Below are positions 7,062 to 14,020 of a DNA stretch of 16,354 nt, piece by piece. Position numbers and translations under genes: made by a program. Below the pieces are notes generated by a model. The model did no database searches, was not told where the DNA came from, and was given only the letters and a program-made list of their open reading frames with translations. The stretch's first letter is position 1. Each line of letters starts with the position of its first letter. This stretch comes from Methylococcaceae bacterium (lineage in GTDB: Bacteria > Pseudomonadota > Gammaproteobacteria > Methylococcales > Methylococcaceae), in assembly GCA_012026715.1 (NCBI GenBank), contig VEPB01000543.1:1-16354 (forward strand). Reading direction: 5' to 3'.

Positions 7062-8054
7062 TCAGGGATTGGAGGGCGCCGACGCCGGCGGGGGCGGTGC
7101 CGCGATCATTCCGGGTACCTTGGGTGCAAGCCAGCTACCGCCTTTGCCCTCTCCGGCATTCTTGACGTCGTCGCCGGTGACATTGATTTGGGAACCGCTC
7201 AGCAAATCCTCTTCGGTCTTCTTATTCAGAATAACGATGGATATGCGGCGGTTGATCGGATCGAAGGGATCGGATTGCATCATCGGCACGCTGTCCGCCA
7301 ATCCAACCACCCGCATCATCTTCTCCTGCTTCAACCCCCCTCGCACCAATTCCTTGCGGGCCGCGTTGGCGCGATCGGTGGACAACTCCCAGTTGGTGTA
7401 TCCCAGACTGTTGCCCAACGGCTTGGCGTCGGTATGGCCGGAAATGCTGAGCCGATTCGGCAAGGCGTTAATCGTCGGAGCCAATTGATCGAGAATTTGC
7501 GCCGCATAAGACTCCATCCGGGCACTTCCGGCGGCAAACATCGGGCGCTTTTCCTGATCGATGATCTGGATTCGGAGACCTTCGCGGGTGATGTCGATCT
7601 TGAGCTGGCTCTCGAACTGATGCAACAGTTCGTCGGTCTTGATCATTTCGTCCAGCTTCTGTTTCAGCGACTCCAGGTTTTGCTTATCCTGATCCAGCAC
7701 CTGCTGATTATCTTTTTCCGCGGTATCGGCGATGATCTCCTTTTTGCCTTCATTGGTCAGTTTCACCTGGCCTTCCGTCGCCGTCACATCCTGGCCGCCG
7801 CCTTTGATGATGTTGCTGCGGTCGCCGGTGCTCTCCCCGCCGGAAATTGAAGCCGCCGGCTGCCACGGATCCTTGAAATAATCGGCGATGCCCTTGCGCT
7901 GCTCCTTAGTCGTGGAACCCAGGAGCCACATCAGCAGGAAGAAGGCCATCATGGCCGTGACGAAATCGGCGTAGGCCAGCTTCCAGGCGCCACCATGGCT
8001 ACCGTGGCCACCCTTCTTGACCTTCTTGATGATGATGGCTTGATTGTCGGCCAT
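7062..8054 (-). CDS. motB: Flagellar motor stator protein MotB
   Basis: MotB forms the stator with MotA, anchors it to peptidoglycan and carries the proton-binding aspartate. The 330-residue protein has a short basic cytoplasmic N-terminus (KKVKKGGHGSHGG), then one membrane helix beginning YADFVTAMMAFFLLMWLLGS with Asp30, equivalent to E. coli Asp32. A charged, probably coiled linker spans about 110-150. An OmpA-like peptidoglycan-binding domain occupies about 170-277, with SISGHTDAKP and NWELSTDRANAAR (221-233). The C-terminus is a flexible Ala/Pro tail. The Asp and surrounding residues favour proton over sodium coupling. It starts 14 bases after motA. Confidence 0.97.
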   Translation of the reverse strand: MADNQAIIIKKVKKGGHGSHGGAWKLAYADFVTAMMAFFLLMWLLGSTTKEQRKGIADYFKDPWQPAASISGGESTGDRSNIIKGGGQDVTATEGQVKLTNEGKKEIIADTAEKDNQQVLDQDKQNLESLKQKLDEMIKTDELLHQFESQLKIDITREGLRIQIIDQEKRPMFAAGSARMESYAAQILDQLAPTINALPNRLSISGHTDAKPLGNSLGYTNWELSTDRANAARKELVRGGLKQEKMMRVVGLADSVPMMQSDPFDPINRRISIVILNKKTEEDLLSGSQINVTGDDVKNAGEGKGGSWLAPKVPGMIAAPPPPASAPSNP

Positions 8055-8068
8055 GATTGCTGCGCGAA

Positions 8069-8923
8069 CTACTTATTGGCCTTGATGTGCTCTTCAAGCT
8101 CCTGGAAGCCTGGGCGCTCCGTGGAGAACATCACCTTGCGGGCAAACTCCACCGCCGTCGGTGGCGGATAGCCGTTCATCGACGCGATCAAGCCAGCCTT
8201 GATGGCCTGGTAGTACTTGGTGGAGTCGGCCAGCTTCTGCTCCAAGTTGCCCACCAGGGGCGCCACGAAGCCGTAGGAAATGAGGATACCCAGAAAAGTG
8301 CCGACCAGTGCCGCCGCAATCAACCCCCCCAGCACCGTCTGTGGCTTGTCCAGGGATTCCATGGTGTGCACCACCCCCATCACCGCGGCAACGATACCGA
8401 ACGCCGGCATGCCATCGGCCATCTTGGCCAGTGCGGCGATGGGCTGATGCCCTTCCTCGTGATGGGTGTCGATGTCGATATCCATCAAATTGTCCAACTG
8501 GTGCACATCCAGGCTACCGCTCGACATCAAGCGCAGATAGTCGGTGATGAAGTCCATCGCGTGATGATCGGCCAGGACCTTGGGGGCGCTCTTGAACAGC
8601 TCGCTCTGCTCCGGATTCTCGATGTCCCCTTCAACGGACAGCAGGCCGTTTTGGCGGATCTTGACGAAAATCTTGCTGAGCAGGGTAAGGGTTTCCAGGT
8701 AGAACTCCTTACTATAGGGCGATCCTTTGAACACCATGGCGAGAGCCCCCAAGGAGGCTTTGAGGACTTTGGGACTGTTGGAAACGACGAAGGCGCCGAT
8801 GGCGCCGCCGAAGATAATGACGGCCTCGAACGGCTGAAGCAGGATGCCGATGTGGCCCCCGGCCCCCAAATAGCCGCCCATGATGCAACCGATTACCAGG
8901 ATGTATCCGATGATGACAGTCAT
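8069..8923 (-). CDS. motA: Flagellar motor stator protein MotA
   Basis: MotA is the inner-membrane stator subunit whose cytoplasmic loop pushes on FliG to turn the rotor. The 284 residues (E. coli 295) include four membrane helices, about 2-20, 31-50, 170-192 and 199-222. The functionally important positions fall at exactly the E. coli numbers: Arg90 and Glu98 in the cytoplasmic loop, Pro173 in GMPAFGIV, and Pro222. The product ends LEEHIKANK. It is first in the motA-motB-methyltransferase set and is divergent from htpG across 220 bases. I see no convincing sigma-28 promoter, only a weak candidate (see rejected items). Confidence 0.98.
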   Translation of the reverse strand: MTVIIGYILVIGCIMGGYLGAGGHIGILLQPFEAVIIFGGAIGAFVVSNSPKVLKASLGALAMVFKGSPYSKEFYLETLTLLSKIFVKIRQNGLLSVEGDIENPEQSELFKSAPKVLADHHAMDFITDYLRLMSSGSLDVHQLDNLMDIDIDTHHEEGHQPIAALAKMADGMPAFGIVAAVMGVVHTMESLDKPQTVLGGLIAAALVGTFLGILISYGFVAPLVGNLEQKLADSTKYYQAIKAGLIASMNGYPPPTAVEFARKVMFSTERPGFQELEEHIKANK

Positions 8924-9059
8924 GAGCGCCGATCCCGTCGTGGATGAAGCCCCGCGGCCGGCGCGACCGCCGAATGGTGCGGGGCGTGAGCTTTGCTTTC
9001 AACTTCCGGAGCAAGTCTAGCCCAAGAATTCGTGAATCGGCTCAACTTGCATCCGATCT

Positions 9060-9087
9060 CTTGAAACCGGCCGACGCGTCCCCATAT
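9060..9087 (+). promoter_or_regulatory. Heat-shock (sigma-32) promoter of htpG
   Basis: CTTGAA at 9060-9065 and CCCCATAT at 9080-9087 are separated by 14 bases. This agrees with the sigma-32 consensus CTTGAA-N13-15-CCCCATnT in both elements and in spacing. Initiation is expected near 9094, giving a leader of about 50 bases before the htpG ATG. HtpG is a classical RpoH-regulon member, so the element fits its gene. Confidence 0.88.
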
Positions 9088-9143
9088 CGTCGGACACCGG
9101 GGGTTTCCCTGCCTTTTCATATCATGCACGAGGACGATTCAAC

Positions 9144-11051
9144 ATGACCGTTGCGGAACAAAAGGTGACGCTCGGCTTCGAGGCCGAAGTCAAACAATTG
9201 CTTCAGTTGATGATTCATTCGCTGTACAGCAACAAGGAGATTTTCCTGAGGGAGCTGATTTCCAACGCTTCAGACGCCGCCGACAAGCTGCGCTTCAGCG
9301 CCCTCGGCGACGACGCCCTCTACGAGAGCGAGCCCAACCTTAAAATCAAGATCGAATTCAACAAAACCCTCCGCACGGTAACCGTAACGGACAACGGCAT
9401 CGGCATGACCCGCGACGAGGTCCAGCAGAATCTCGGCACCATCGCCCGTTCCGGCACCCGCCATTTCTTCGAGTCCCTCACCGGCGACCAAGCCAAGGAC
9501 AGCCAGCTGATCGGCCAATTCGGCGTCGGCTTCTATTCCTGCTTCATCGTCGCCGACCGGGTCACCGTGGAGAGCCGCAAGGCGGGCCTGGGAGCCGAAC
9601 ACGGGATCCGTTGGGAATCCACCGGTGAGGGCGAATACAGCCTGGAAAACATCGAGCGTAGCGAACGCGGCACCACCGTCACCCTGCATTTGCGCGAGGG
9701 CGAGGACGAATTCCTCGATGGCTGGCGCTTGCGCAGCATCATCCGCAAATTCTCCGACCACATTTCCCTTCCCATCGAAATGCTCAAGGAGAGCTACGGC
9801 GAAGAGGAAGACAAGGGTGAGAAGGTCATCGAGTGGGAAACCGTCAACAGCGCATCAGCCCTGTGGAGCAAGTCCAAGGACGAGATCGGCGAGGACGCTT
9901 ACAACGAGTTTTACAAGCACGTCTCGCACGACTACCAGGAACCCCTGGCGCGCATCCACAGCCGGGTGGAAGGCACCAACGAATACACCCTGCTGCTCTA
10001 CATCCCGTCCCATGCCCCCTTCGACCTGTGGGACCGGGACTCCAAGCACGGCGTCAAGCTTTATGTCCGCAAAGTGTTCATCATGGATGACGCCGACAAG
10101 CTGATGCCCCGCTACCTGCGCTTCATCCGCGGGGTAATCGATTCCGACTCCCTGCCTCTCAACGTTTCCCGCGAGATCCTGCAGGAAAACAAGCTGCTGG
10201 AAAAAGTCCGCTCCGGCGCCGTGAAAAAAGTTCTCGGGCTGATCGAAGACATCTCCAAGAACGACCCGGAAAAATTCGCCACGTTCTGGAAGGAATTCGG
10301 CCAGGTGCTCAAAGAAGGCGCGATCGAGGACTACAAAAACAAAGAGCGCATCGCCAAGCTGTTGCGTTTCGCGTCCACCCACAACGACGGCGAGCAACAA
10401 GATGTCAGCCTTGACGATTATCTCGGCAGACTCCGGGACGGTCAGGACAAGATCTACTACATCACCGCCGAAACCCACGCGGCGGCCCGCAACAGCCCGC
10501 ATCTGGAGGTATTCCGCAAGAAGGGCATCGAAGTGCTGTTGCTGTCGGACCGGATCGACGAATGGCTGGTCGACCACCTCACCGATTACGAAGGCAAACA
10601 TCTGCAGTCCATCGCCAAGGGTGACTTGGACCTCGGCCAACTGGAGGACGAAAAGGACAAGGAAGAACTGGAAAAGGTCTCCAAGGATCTGGAACCTCTG
10701 GTGGATCGCATCAAGAAAACCTTGGGCGACCGCGTCGCCAACGTCCGAATCAGTCATCGCCTGACCGACTCGCCGGTCTGTCTGGTCAGCGAGGTCTATG
10801 GCATGAGCCGCACCATGGAGCGCATCCTCAAATCGGCAGGCCAAAATGCCTCGTCCAGCAAGCCGATCCTCGAGGTCAACCCCAATCACGCGCTGATCAG
10901 GCGGCTCAATGAAGAGGCCGACGAAACCCGGTTCGGCGATCTGACTCAAGTCTTGTTCGATCAGGCCGTGTTGTCCGAAGGTGGCCAGCTGGAAAATCCT
11001 GCCGCCTTCGTCAACAAGCTCAATACCTTGCTGCAACAGGCACTGTCCTAA
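9144..11051 (+). CDS. htpG: Molecular chaperone HtpG (bacterial Hsp90)
   Basis: HtpG is the dimeric cytoplasmic Hsp90 chaperone that remodels client proteins with DnaK. The 635 residues (E. coli 624) show the GHKL ATPase domain. FLRELISNASDA (34-45) contains catalytic Glu37 and Asn41, DNGIGM is at 83-88, and GQFGVGFYS at 124-132 forms the lid. The middle domain includes the conserved PLNVSREILQEN (338-349), whose Arg contacts the ATP phosphate. The C-terminal dimerisation domain runs from about 510 onward. The ribosome site GAGGA (9130-9134) lies nine bases before the ATG. Expression is probably heat-inducible through the sigma-32 promoter upstream. It appears to be monocistronic. Confidence 0.98.
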   Translation: MTVAEQKVTLGFEAEVKQLLQLMIHSLYSNKEIFLRELISNASDAADKLRFSALGDDALYESEPNLKIKIEFNKTLRTVTVTDNGIGMTRDEVQQNLGTIARSGTRHFFESLTGDQAKDSQLIGQFGVGFYSCFIVADRVTVESRKAGLGAEHGIRWESTGEGEYSLENIERSERGTTVTLHLREGEDEFLDGWRLRSIIRKFSDHISLPIEMLKESYGEEEDKGEKVIEWETVNSASALWSKSKDEIGEDAYNEFYKHVSHDYQEPLARIHSRVEGTNEYTLLLYIPSHAPFDLWDRDSKHGVKLYVRKVFIMDDADKLMPRYLRFIRGVIDSDSLPLNVSREILQENKLLEKVRSGAVKKVLGLIEDISKNDPEKFATFWKEFGQVLKEGAIEDYKNKERIAKLLRFASTHNDGEQQDVSLDDYLGRLRDGQDKIYYITAETHAAARNSPHLEVFRKKGIEVLLLSDRIDEWLVDHLTDYEGKHLQSIAKGDLDLGQLEDEKDKEELEKVSKDLEPLVDRIKKTLGDRVANVRISHRLTDSPVCLVSEVYGMSRTMERILKSAGQNASSSKPILEVNPNHALIRRLNEEADETRFGDLTQVLFDQAVLSEGGQLENPAAFVNKLNTLLQQALS

Positions 11052-11166
11052 GGAGATCGGACAGATCGAGGCCACGGCCTGCCAAGAACGGGTTCCATTC
11101 CACGCCTGCTGGCAACCACCGACGGGAATGGCTTGACGGATTTATAGACACTCGATCAGCATAAAC

Positions 11167-11201
11167 CTGAGGTTCCCGCGGCAAGAAGCAGGGAACCTCA
11201 G
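11167..11201 (-). terminator. Hairpin between htpG and the small membrane-protein gene
   Basis: CTGAGGTTCCC (11167-11177) and GGGAACCTCAG (11191-11201) make a perfect 11-bp stem with a 13-base loop. On the minus strand it begins four bases after the membrane-protein stop and is followed by GTTTAT, a weak U-rich tail. On the plus strand, 115 bases after htpG, no T run follows. It most likely ends the minus-strand gene and may block convergent transcription both ways. Confidence 0.6.
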
Positions 11202-11205
11202 CGAC

Positions 11206-11697
11206 TCAGCCGAACAAGCCGAACGCACTATCCAGGCCAAGCAGAAGCAGGGAACAGGGTATTGAAACCAGGAGCAACCCCAAGGCCAGAGCAAATCCCT
11301 GGCTTAACCCTAAAGGTTGACCATTGCGGTATCGCAACACCAGCCCGAACCACGCCGTCAACATCTGCGACAGGACGACGAGAATGACCACCGGTATTAA
11401 ACGATCCACCAGACGAAACTCCTGTTTCACCACATCCGACAAAACCGTTATCATAAAAGGGGCATAAAGCAAGGCCGGCAGCGCCAGTACATTAGCCCGT
11501 CGCCACGGCAAGCTCTGGCCCTCCAGCTTGTCCACCATTCCCTTCAGACACACCGCCGCGACCACGTTGAGCAATAGGTAGATCGACAGCAGCGTGACGT
11601 ACTCGCCGAGCCTGTGCCCCGCAGTCCCCACCACCAACTCGACGCTCCGCTGCAATAACGGATGTGCCTTGAACAACAGTGGATTCATGGGTTCCAT
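11206..11697 (-). CDS. Small four-helix inner-membrane protein, unrecognised
   Basis: I do not recognise this 163-residue protein. It has four clear hydrophobic segments (about 33-53, 69-88, 100-121 and 134-154), a short amphipathic N-terminus, and charged loops such as KGMVDKLEGQSLPWRRAN (52-69) and KQEFRLVDR (91-99). It looks like a Yip1/DUF-type small membrane protein, but no diagnostic motif is visible. A perfect AGGAGG ribosome site (11704-11709, read on the minus strand) six bases before the ATG strongly supports translation from 11697. A hairpin directly follows the stop. A weak promoter candidate, TTGTCA with a 17-base spacer, lies upstream on the minus strand. It is transcribed alone, between htpG and a + strand intergenic RNA region. 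Confidence 0.8.
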   Translation of the reverse strand: MEPMNPLLFKAHPLLQRSVELVVGTAGHRLGEYVTLLSIYLLLNVVAAVCLKGMVDKLEGQSLPWRRANVLALPALLYAPFMITVLSDVVKQEFRLVDRLIPVVILVVLSQMLTAWFGLVLRYRNGQPLGLSQGFALALGLLLVSIPCSLLLLGLDSAFGLFG

Positions 11698-11803
11698 TGC
11701 ATCCCTCCTGCCAACGCGATCGGCAAAAGACAGACATCAAAGCCGGCTGACAACCCACTTATCGTATTCATAAGAAAGTCTGACTAATGTGTCGCCGAAT
11801 TAT

Positions 11804-11812
11804 TGCTAGCAT
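11804..11812 (+). promoter_or_regulatory. Possible extended -10 promoter of the intergenic RNA
   Basis: TG at 11804-11805 precedes TAGCAT at 11807-11812, an extended -10 pattern matching four of six -10 bases, including the key TAnnnT. No good -35 hexamer lies at 16-18 bases. Initiation would fall near 11819, just before a hairpin that begins at 11824, which suits a short structured transcript. Confidence 0.3.
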
Positions 11813-11851
11813 TTATCCAACGCAGCGGCTTTTGAAGCTTGCTTCTTCGGC

Positions 11852-11881
11852 CGCTCTCCTCCATTTCCTACGCTCTCCTCC
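11852..11881 (+). repeat. Direct repeat CGCTCTCCTCC, two copies
   Basis: Exact 11-base copies at 11852-11862 and 11871-11881 are separated by eight bases. Each contains CTCCTCC, complementary to the Shine-Dalgarno core. The second copy extends to CCTCCT, the exact complement of AGGAGG. The first four bases of copy one also belong to the 3' arm of the upstream hairpin, leaving CTCCTCC unpaired. Confidence 0.85.
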
Positions 11882-11889
11882 TATATTTT

Positions 11890-11916
11890 CGCGACCCTCC
11901 GTGGTCGCGTTTTTTT
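11890..11916 (+). terminator. Canonical intrinsic terminator
   Basis: CGCGACC (11890-11896) pairs with GGTCGCG (11903-11909) around the 6-base loop CTCCGT, and seven T residues follow directly (11910-11916). The T run is only on the plus strand, so it ends + strand transcription. No protein-coding gene lies upstream on that strand until htpG, 839 bases away. Confidence 0.9.
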
Positions 11917-11943
11917 GTCCGCTGTTCAGCGGCATGGTAAAGT
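11915..11943 (+). promoter_or_regulatory. Possible mtaD promoter with palindrome in the spacer
   Basis: TTGTCC (11915-11920) and TAAAGT (11938-11943), each matching four of six consensus bases, are 17 bases apart. Initiation near 11950 would give a short leader for mtaD at 11969. The -35 starts in the T run of the upstream terminator. The palindrome CCGCTG-TT-CAGCGG (11919-11932) overlaps the end of the -35 and fills most of the spacer, a position suited to a repressor operator. Sites of this strength occur by chance, so confidence is limited. Confidence 0.4.
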
Positions 11944-11968
11944 CTAGCGGAAAGCTCGGTTATTTCGC

Positions 11969-13306
11969 ATGACAGCCGTCGACAGCCTGATCAAAGCCCG
12001 CTGGATCGTCCCGGTGGAACCCCACGGCGTGGTATTTGAACACTACGCGGTCGCGACTGTGGGCGGTCGCATCGTCGACCTGCTCCCCGCTGCCGAAGCG
12101 GACGCCCGCTATACCGCGGCGGAAACCATCGAGCTGCTCGAACACGCACTCATACCGGGCCTGGTCAATGCCCATACCCACGCGGCTATGACCCTGCTGC
12201 GGGGCGTGGCGGATGACCTGCCGCTGATGGAGTGGCTGCAGGCCCACATCTGGCCGTTGGAAGCCCGTTGGGTCGGCGAATCCTTCGTGCGGGATGGCAC
12301 CGAGTTAGCCATTGCCGAGATGCTTCGGGGTGGAACGACCTGTTTCAACGACATGTACTTCTTCCCGGAAGTCACCGCCCAGACCGCGCTGCACGCAGGC
12401 ATCCGCGCCGTGGTCGGCATGATCGTGGTGGATTTCCCCACCGCCTGGGCGGCTGACGCCGACCAGTACCTGACCAAGGGCCTGGCCTTGCGCGACGAGC
12501 TGCGACACCAAACCCTGGTGCGGACGGCCTTCGCGCCCCATGCGCCGTATTCGGTGTCGGACCCGCCGCTGGCCCGAGTCCGTACCCTCGCCCAGGAATT
12601 GGATCAATCCATCCACATGCATCTGCACGAGACCGAGACCGAGATTCAGCAGGGCCACGACAGCCACGGCATGCGCCCGCTGCAGCGGCTGCGTCAGCTG
12701 GACCTGCTGGGACCCAACTTGGTAGCCGTCCATATGACCCATCTGCTGGCGGAGGAGATCGAGGAACTGGCGAAAACCGGCGTGCATGTGGTGCACTGTC
12801 CGGAATCCAACCTCAAGCTGGCCAGCGGATTCTGTCCGGTGGCCGCGCTGTTGCAGGCCGGCGTCAATGTCGCCCTCGGCACCGATGGGGCCGCCAGCAA
12901 CAACGACCTGGACCTGTTCGGCGAAATGCGCACCGCCGCACTGCTGGCCAAGGCCATCGCCCGCGATGCCGGGTCGTTGCCGGCCGCCACCGCCTTGCGC
13001 ATGGCCACCCTCAACGGCGCCAAGGCGCTAGGACTCGACGACGAAATCGGTTCGCTGGCGGTGGGCAAGTCTGCCGACCTGGTGGCCGTCGACCTGGGAA
13101 CGCTGGAGACCTTGCCGCTGTACGATCCAGTTTCCGACATCGTGTATGCCGCCGGCCGTCATCAGGTCAGCGATGTTTGGGTTGCCGGACGCAGGCTTCT
13201 GGCGCGGCGCGAGCTGATGACCCTGGATGCCGCGGAGATCCGCGCAAAAGCCCAAGGCTGGCGGCAGCGGCTTGCCGGCCCACCATCCCACCCCGGAGTT
13301 CACTGA
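11969..13306 (+). CDS. mtaD: Methylthioadenosine/S-adenosylhomocysteine deaminase family amidohydrolase
   Basis: This metal-dependent amidohydrolase of the TRZ/ATZ group deaminates 5'-methylthioadenosine and/or S-adenosylhomocysteine, clearing by-products of SAM-using reactions. The 445 residues include PGLVNAHTH (metal-binding His69 and His71), the HAPYS segment at 191-195, HMHLHETETE (216-225), HMTHLL (255-260), and GTDGAASNN (314-322), whose Asp316 is the metal/catalytic aspartate. In Pseudomonas the homologue PA3170 is an MTA deaminase and stands directly before ubiG, as here. Exact substrate preference cannot be read from sequence; guanine or chlorohydrolase-type activity is less likely given the context. 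ubiG starts three bases after the stop. No strong ribosome site is visible. Confidence 0.9.
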   Translation: MTAVDSLIKARWIVPVEPHGVVFEHYAVATVGGRIVDLLPAAEADARYTAAETIELLEHALIPGLVNAHTHAAMTLLRGVADDLPLMEWLQAHIWPLEARWVGESFVRDGTELAIAEMLRGGTTCFNDMYFFPEVTAQTALHAGIRAVVGMIVVDFPTAWAADADQYLTKGLALRDELRHQTLVRTAFAPHAPYSVSDPPLARVRTLAQELDQSIHMHLHETETEIQQGHDSHGMRPLQRLRQLDLLGPNLVAVHMTHLLAEEIEELAKTGVHVVHCPESNLKLASGFCPVAALLQAGVNVALGTDGAASNNDLDLFGEMRTAALLAKAIARDAGSLPAATALRMATLNGAKALGLDDEIGSLAVGKSADLVAVDLGTLETLPLYDPVSDIVYAAGRHQVSDVWVAGRRLLARRELMTLDAAEIRAKAQGWRQRLAGPPSHPGVH

Positions 13307-13309
13307 TCC

Positions 13310-14017
13310 ATGACTAGTGAAAACGTACACCGTCACGAAATCGATAAGTTCGGCGCCCAGGCCCAACGCTGGTGGGACGTGGACGGCGAATTCAAGACTC
13401 TGCACGCGGTCAACCCGCTGCGCATGCAGTTCATCCGCTCCCAGGTCGAACTCGACAACAGGCGGATCGCCGACATCGGCTGTGGCGGCGGCATCCTCAG
13501 TGAGGCGTTGGCAGCGGCCGGAGGACAGGTGACCGCCATCGACCTGAGCGCCGAGTTGCTGGATGTGGCCGAACTCCACGGGCTCGAATCCGGAATCGCC
13601 GTGGAATACCGCAAGATCAGTGCCGAAGCCCTGGCGGCCGAGCATCCTGGCGAATATGACGTGGTAACCTGCATGGAAATGCTGGAGCACGTTCCCGACC
13701 CGCAGTCGGTGGTGCGGGCCTGCGCAACCCTGGCAAAACCCGGTGGCACGGTGTTCTTTTCGACCCTGAACCGCCATCCCAAAGCCTTTATGCTGGCCAT
13801 CGTGGCAGCCGAACATCTGCTGCAAATGATCCCTAAGGGAACCCACGACTACCGCAGCTTCATCCGCCCCTCCGAGCTGTGCGGCTGGACCCGGCGACTG
13901 GGCCTCGACCTGCTGGCGATCGAGGGTGTCAGCTACCACCCCTTCACCGGCCAGTTCACCCTGGGACGCGATGTGGACGTAAATTATCTGGCGGCGTTTC
14001 GGCGAGCGGCGGACTAG
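13310..14017 (+). CDS. ubiG: Ubiquinone biosynthesis O-methyltransferase
   Basis: UbiG carries out both O-methylations in ubiquinone synthesis, on the C5 hydroxyl early and C6 hydroxyl last, at the cytoplasmic membrane face. The 235-residue product opens with HRHEIDKFGAQAQRWWDVDG, the characteristic UbiG N-terminus. The SAM motif ADIGCGGGILSE spans 54-65, AIDLS (76-80) provides the acidic ribose-binding residue, and EMLEHVPDP (123-131) is the post-motif helix. The product S-adenosylhomocysteine is a candidate substrate for the upstream MtaD, a reasonable metabolic reason for their linkage (inference). A GGAG sits 11 bases before the ATG. mupP begins three bases after the stop. Confidence 0.97.
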   Translation: MTSENVHRHEIDKFGAQAQRWWDVDGEFKTLHAVNPLRMQFIRSQVELDNRRIADIGCGGGILSEALAAAGGQVTAIDLSAELLDVAELHGLESGIAVEYRKISAEALAAEHPGEYDVVTCMEMLEHVPDPQSVVRACATLAKPGGTVFFSTLNRHPKAFMLAIVAAEHLLQMIPKGTHDYRSFIRPSELCGWTRRLGLDLLAIEGVSYHPFTGQFTLGRDVDVNYLAAFRRAAD

Positions 14018-14020
14018 CTC

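Larger units (their letters stand above)
11819..11916 (+). ncRNA. Candidate small RNA with two anti-Shine-Dalgarno motifs
   Basis: A canonical + strand intrinsic terminator at 11890-11916 has no + strand gene upstream for more than 800 bases, so some unannotated transcript must end there. The preceding ~70 bases hold a hairpin: AGCGGC (11824-11829) pairs with GCCGCT (11850-11855), and inside it GAAG-CTTG-CTTC forms a CUUG tetraloop. Two exposed copies of CTCTCCTCC (in the repeats at 11852-11862 and 11871-11881) follow, then a U-rich stretch CTATATTTT before the terminator. This is the layout of Hfq-type regulators that mask ribosome sites through C-rich loops, such as sX13 of Xanthomonas or the CUCCUCCC-type RNAs of Rhodobacter. 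It matches no RNA family I recognise. The alternative is an attenuated leader of mtaD. The 5' end is inferred. Confidence 0.5.

Noticed and set aside
9013..9030. Possible sigma-54 promoter for motA on the minus strand (TTGGGCTAGACTTGCT)
   Set aside because: The GG and GC dinucleotides are 8 or 9 bases apart instead of the strict 10, so RpoN would not be expected to use it.
9034..9060. Possible sigma-28 promoter for motA on the minus strand (GCCGATTC with GAGA 15 bases upstream)
   Set aside because: The -10 part matches six of eight bases but the -35 part is poor, and it would overlap the htpG sigma-32 promoter. Too weak to list as a feature.
11095..11131. CCATTCC/GGAATGG inverted repeat downstream of htpG
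   Set aside because: Only seven base pairs around a 23-base loop with no T run; likely chance, and a poor terminator.
11133..11161. TTGACG at 11133-11138 as a promoter -35 after htpG
   Set aside because: There is no -10 hexamer at 16-18 bases and no + strand gene follows within the interval.
11819..11968. SAH or SAM riboswitch upstream of mtaD
   Set aside because: Attractive given the gene's substrate, but the conserved cores of these riboswitches as I know them are not visible. Kept only as a general attenuator hypothesis.
11787..11972. A 61-codon + strand frame through the intergenic RNA region
   Set aside because: It runs straight through the terminator hairpin and its T tract, has no ribosome site, and overlaps the mtaD start. 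Non-coding RNA explains the stretch better.
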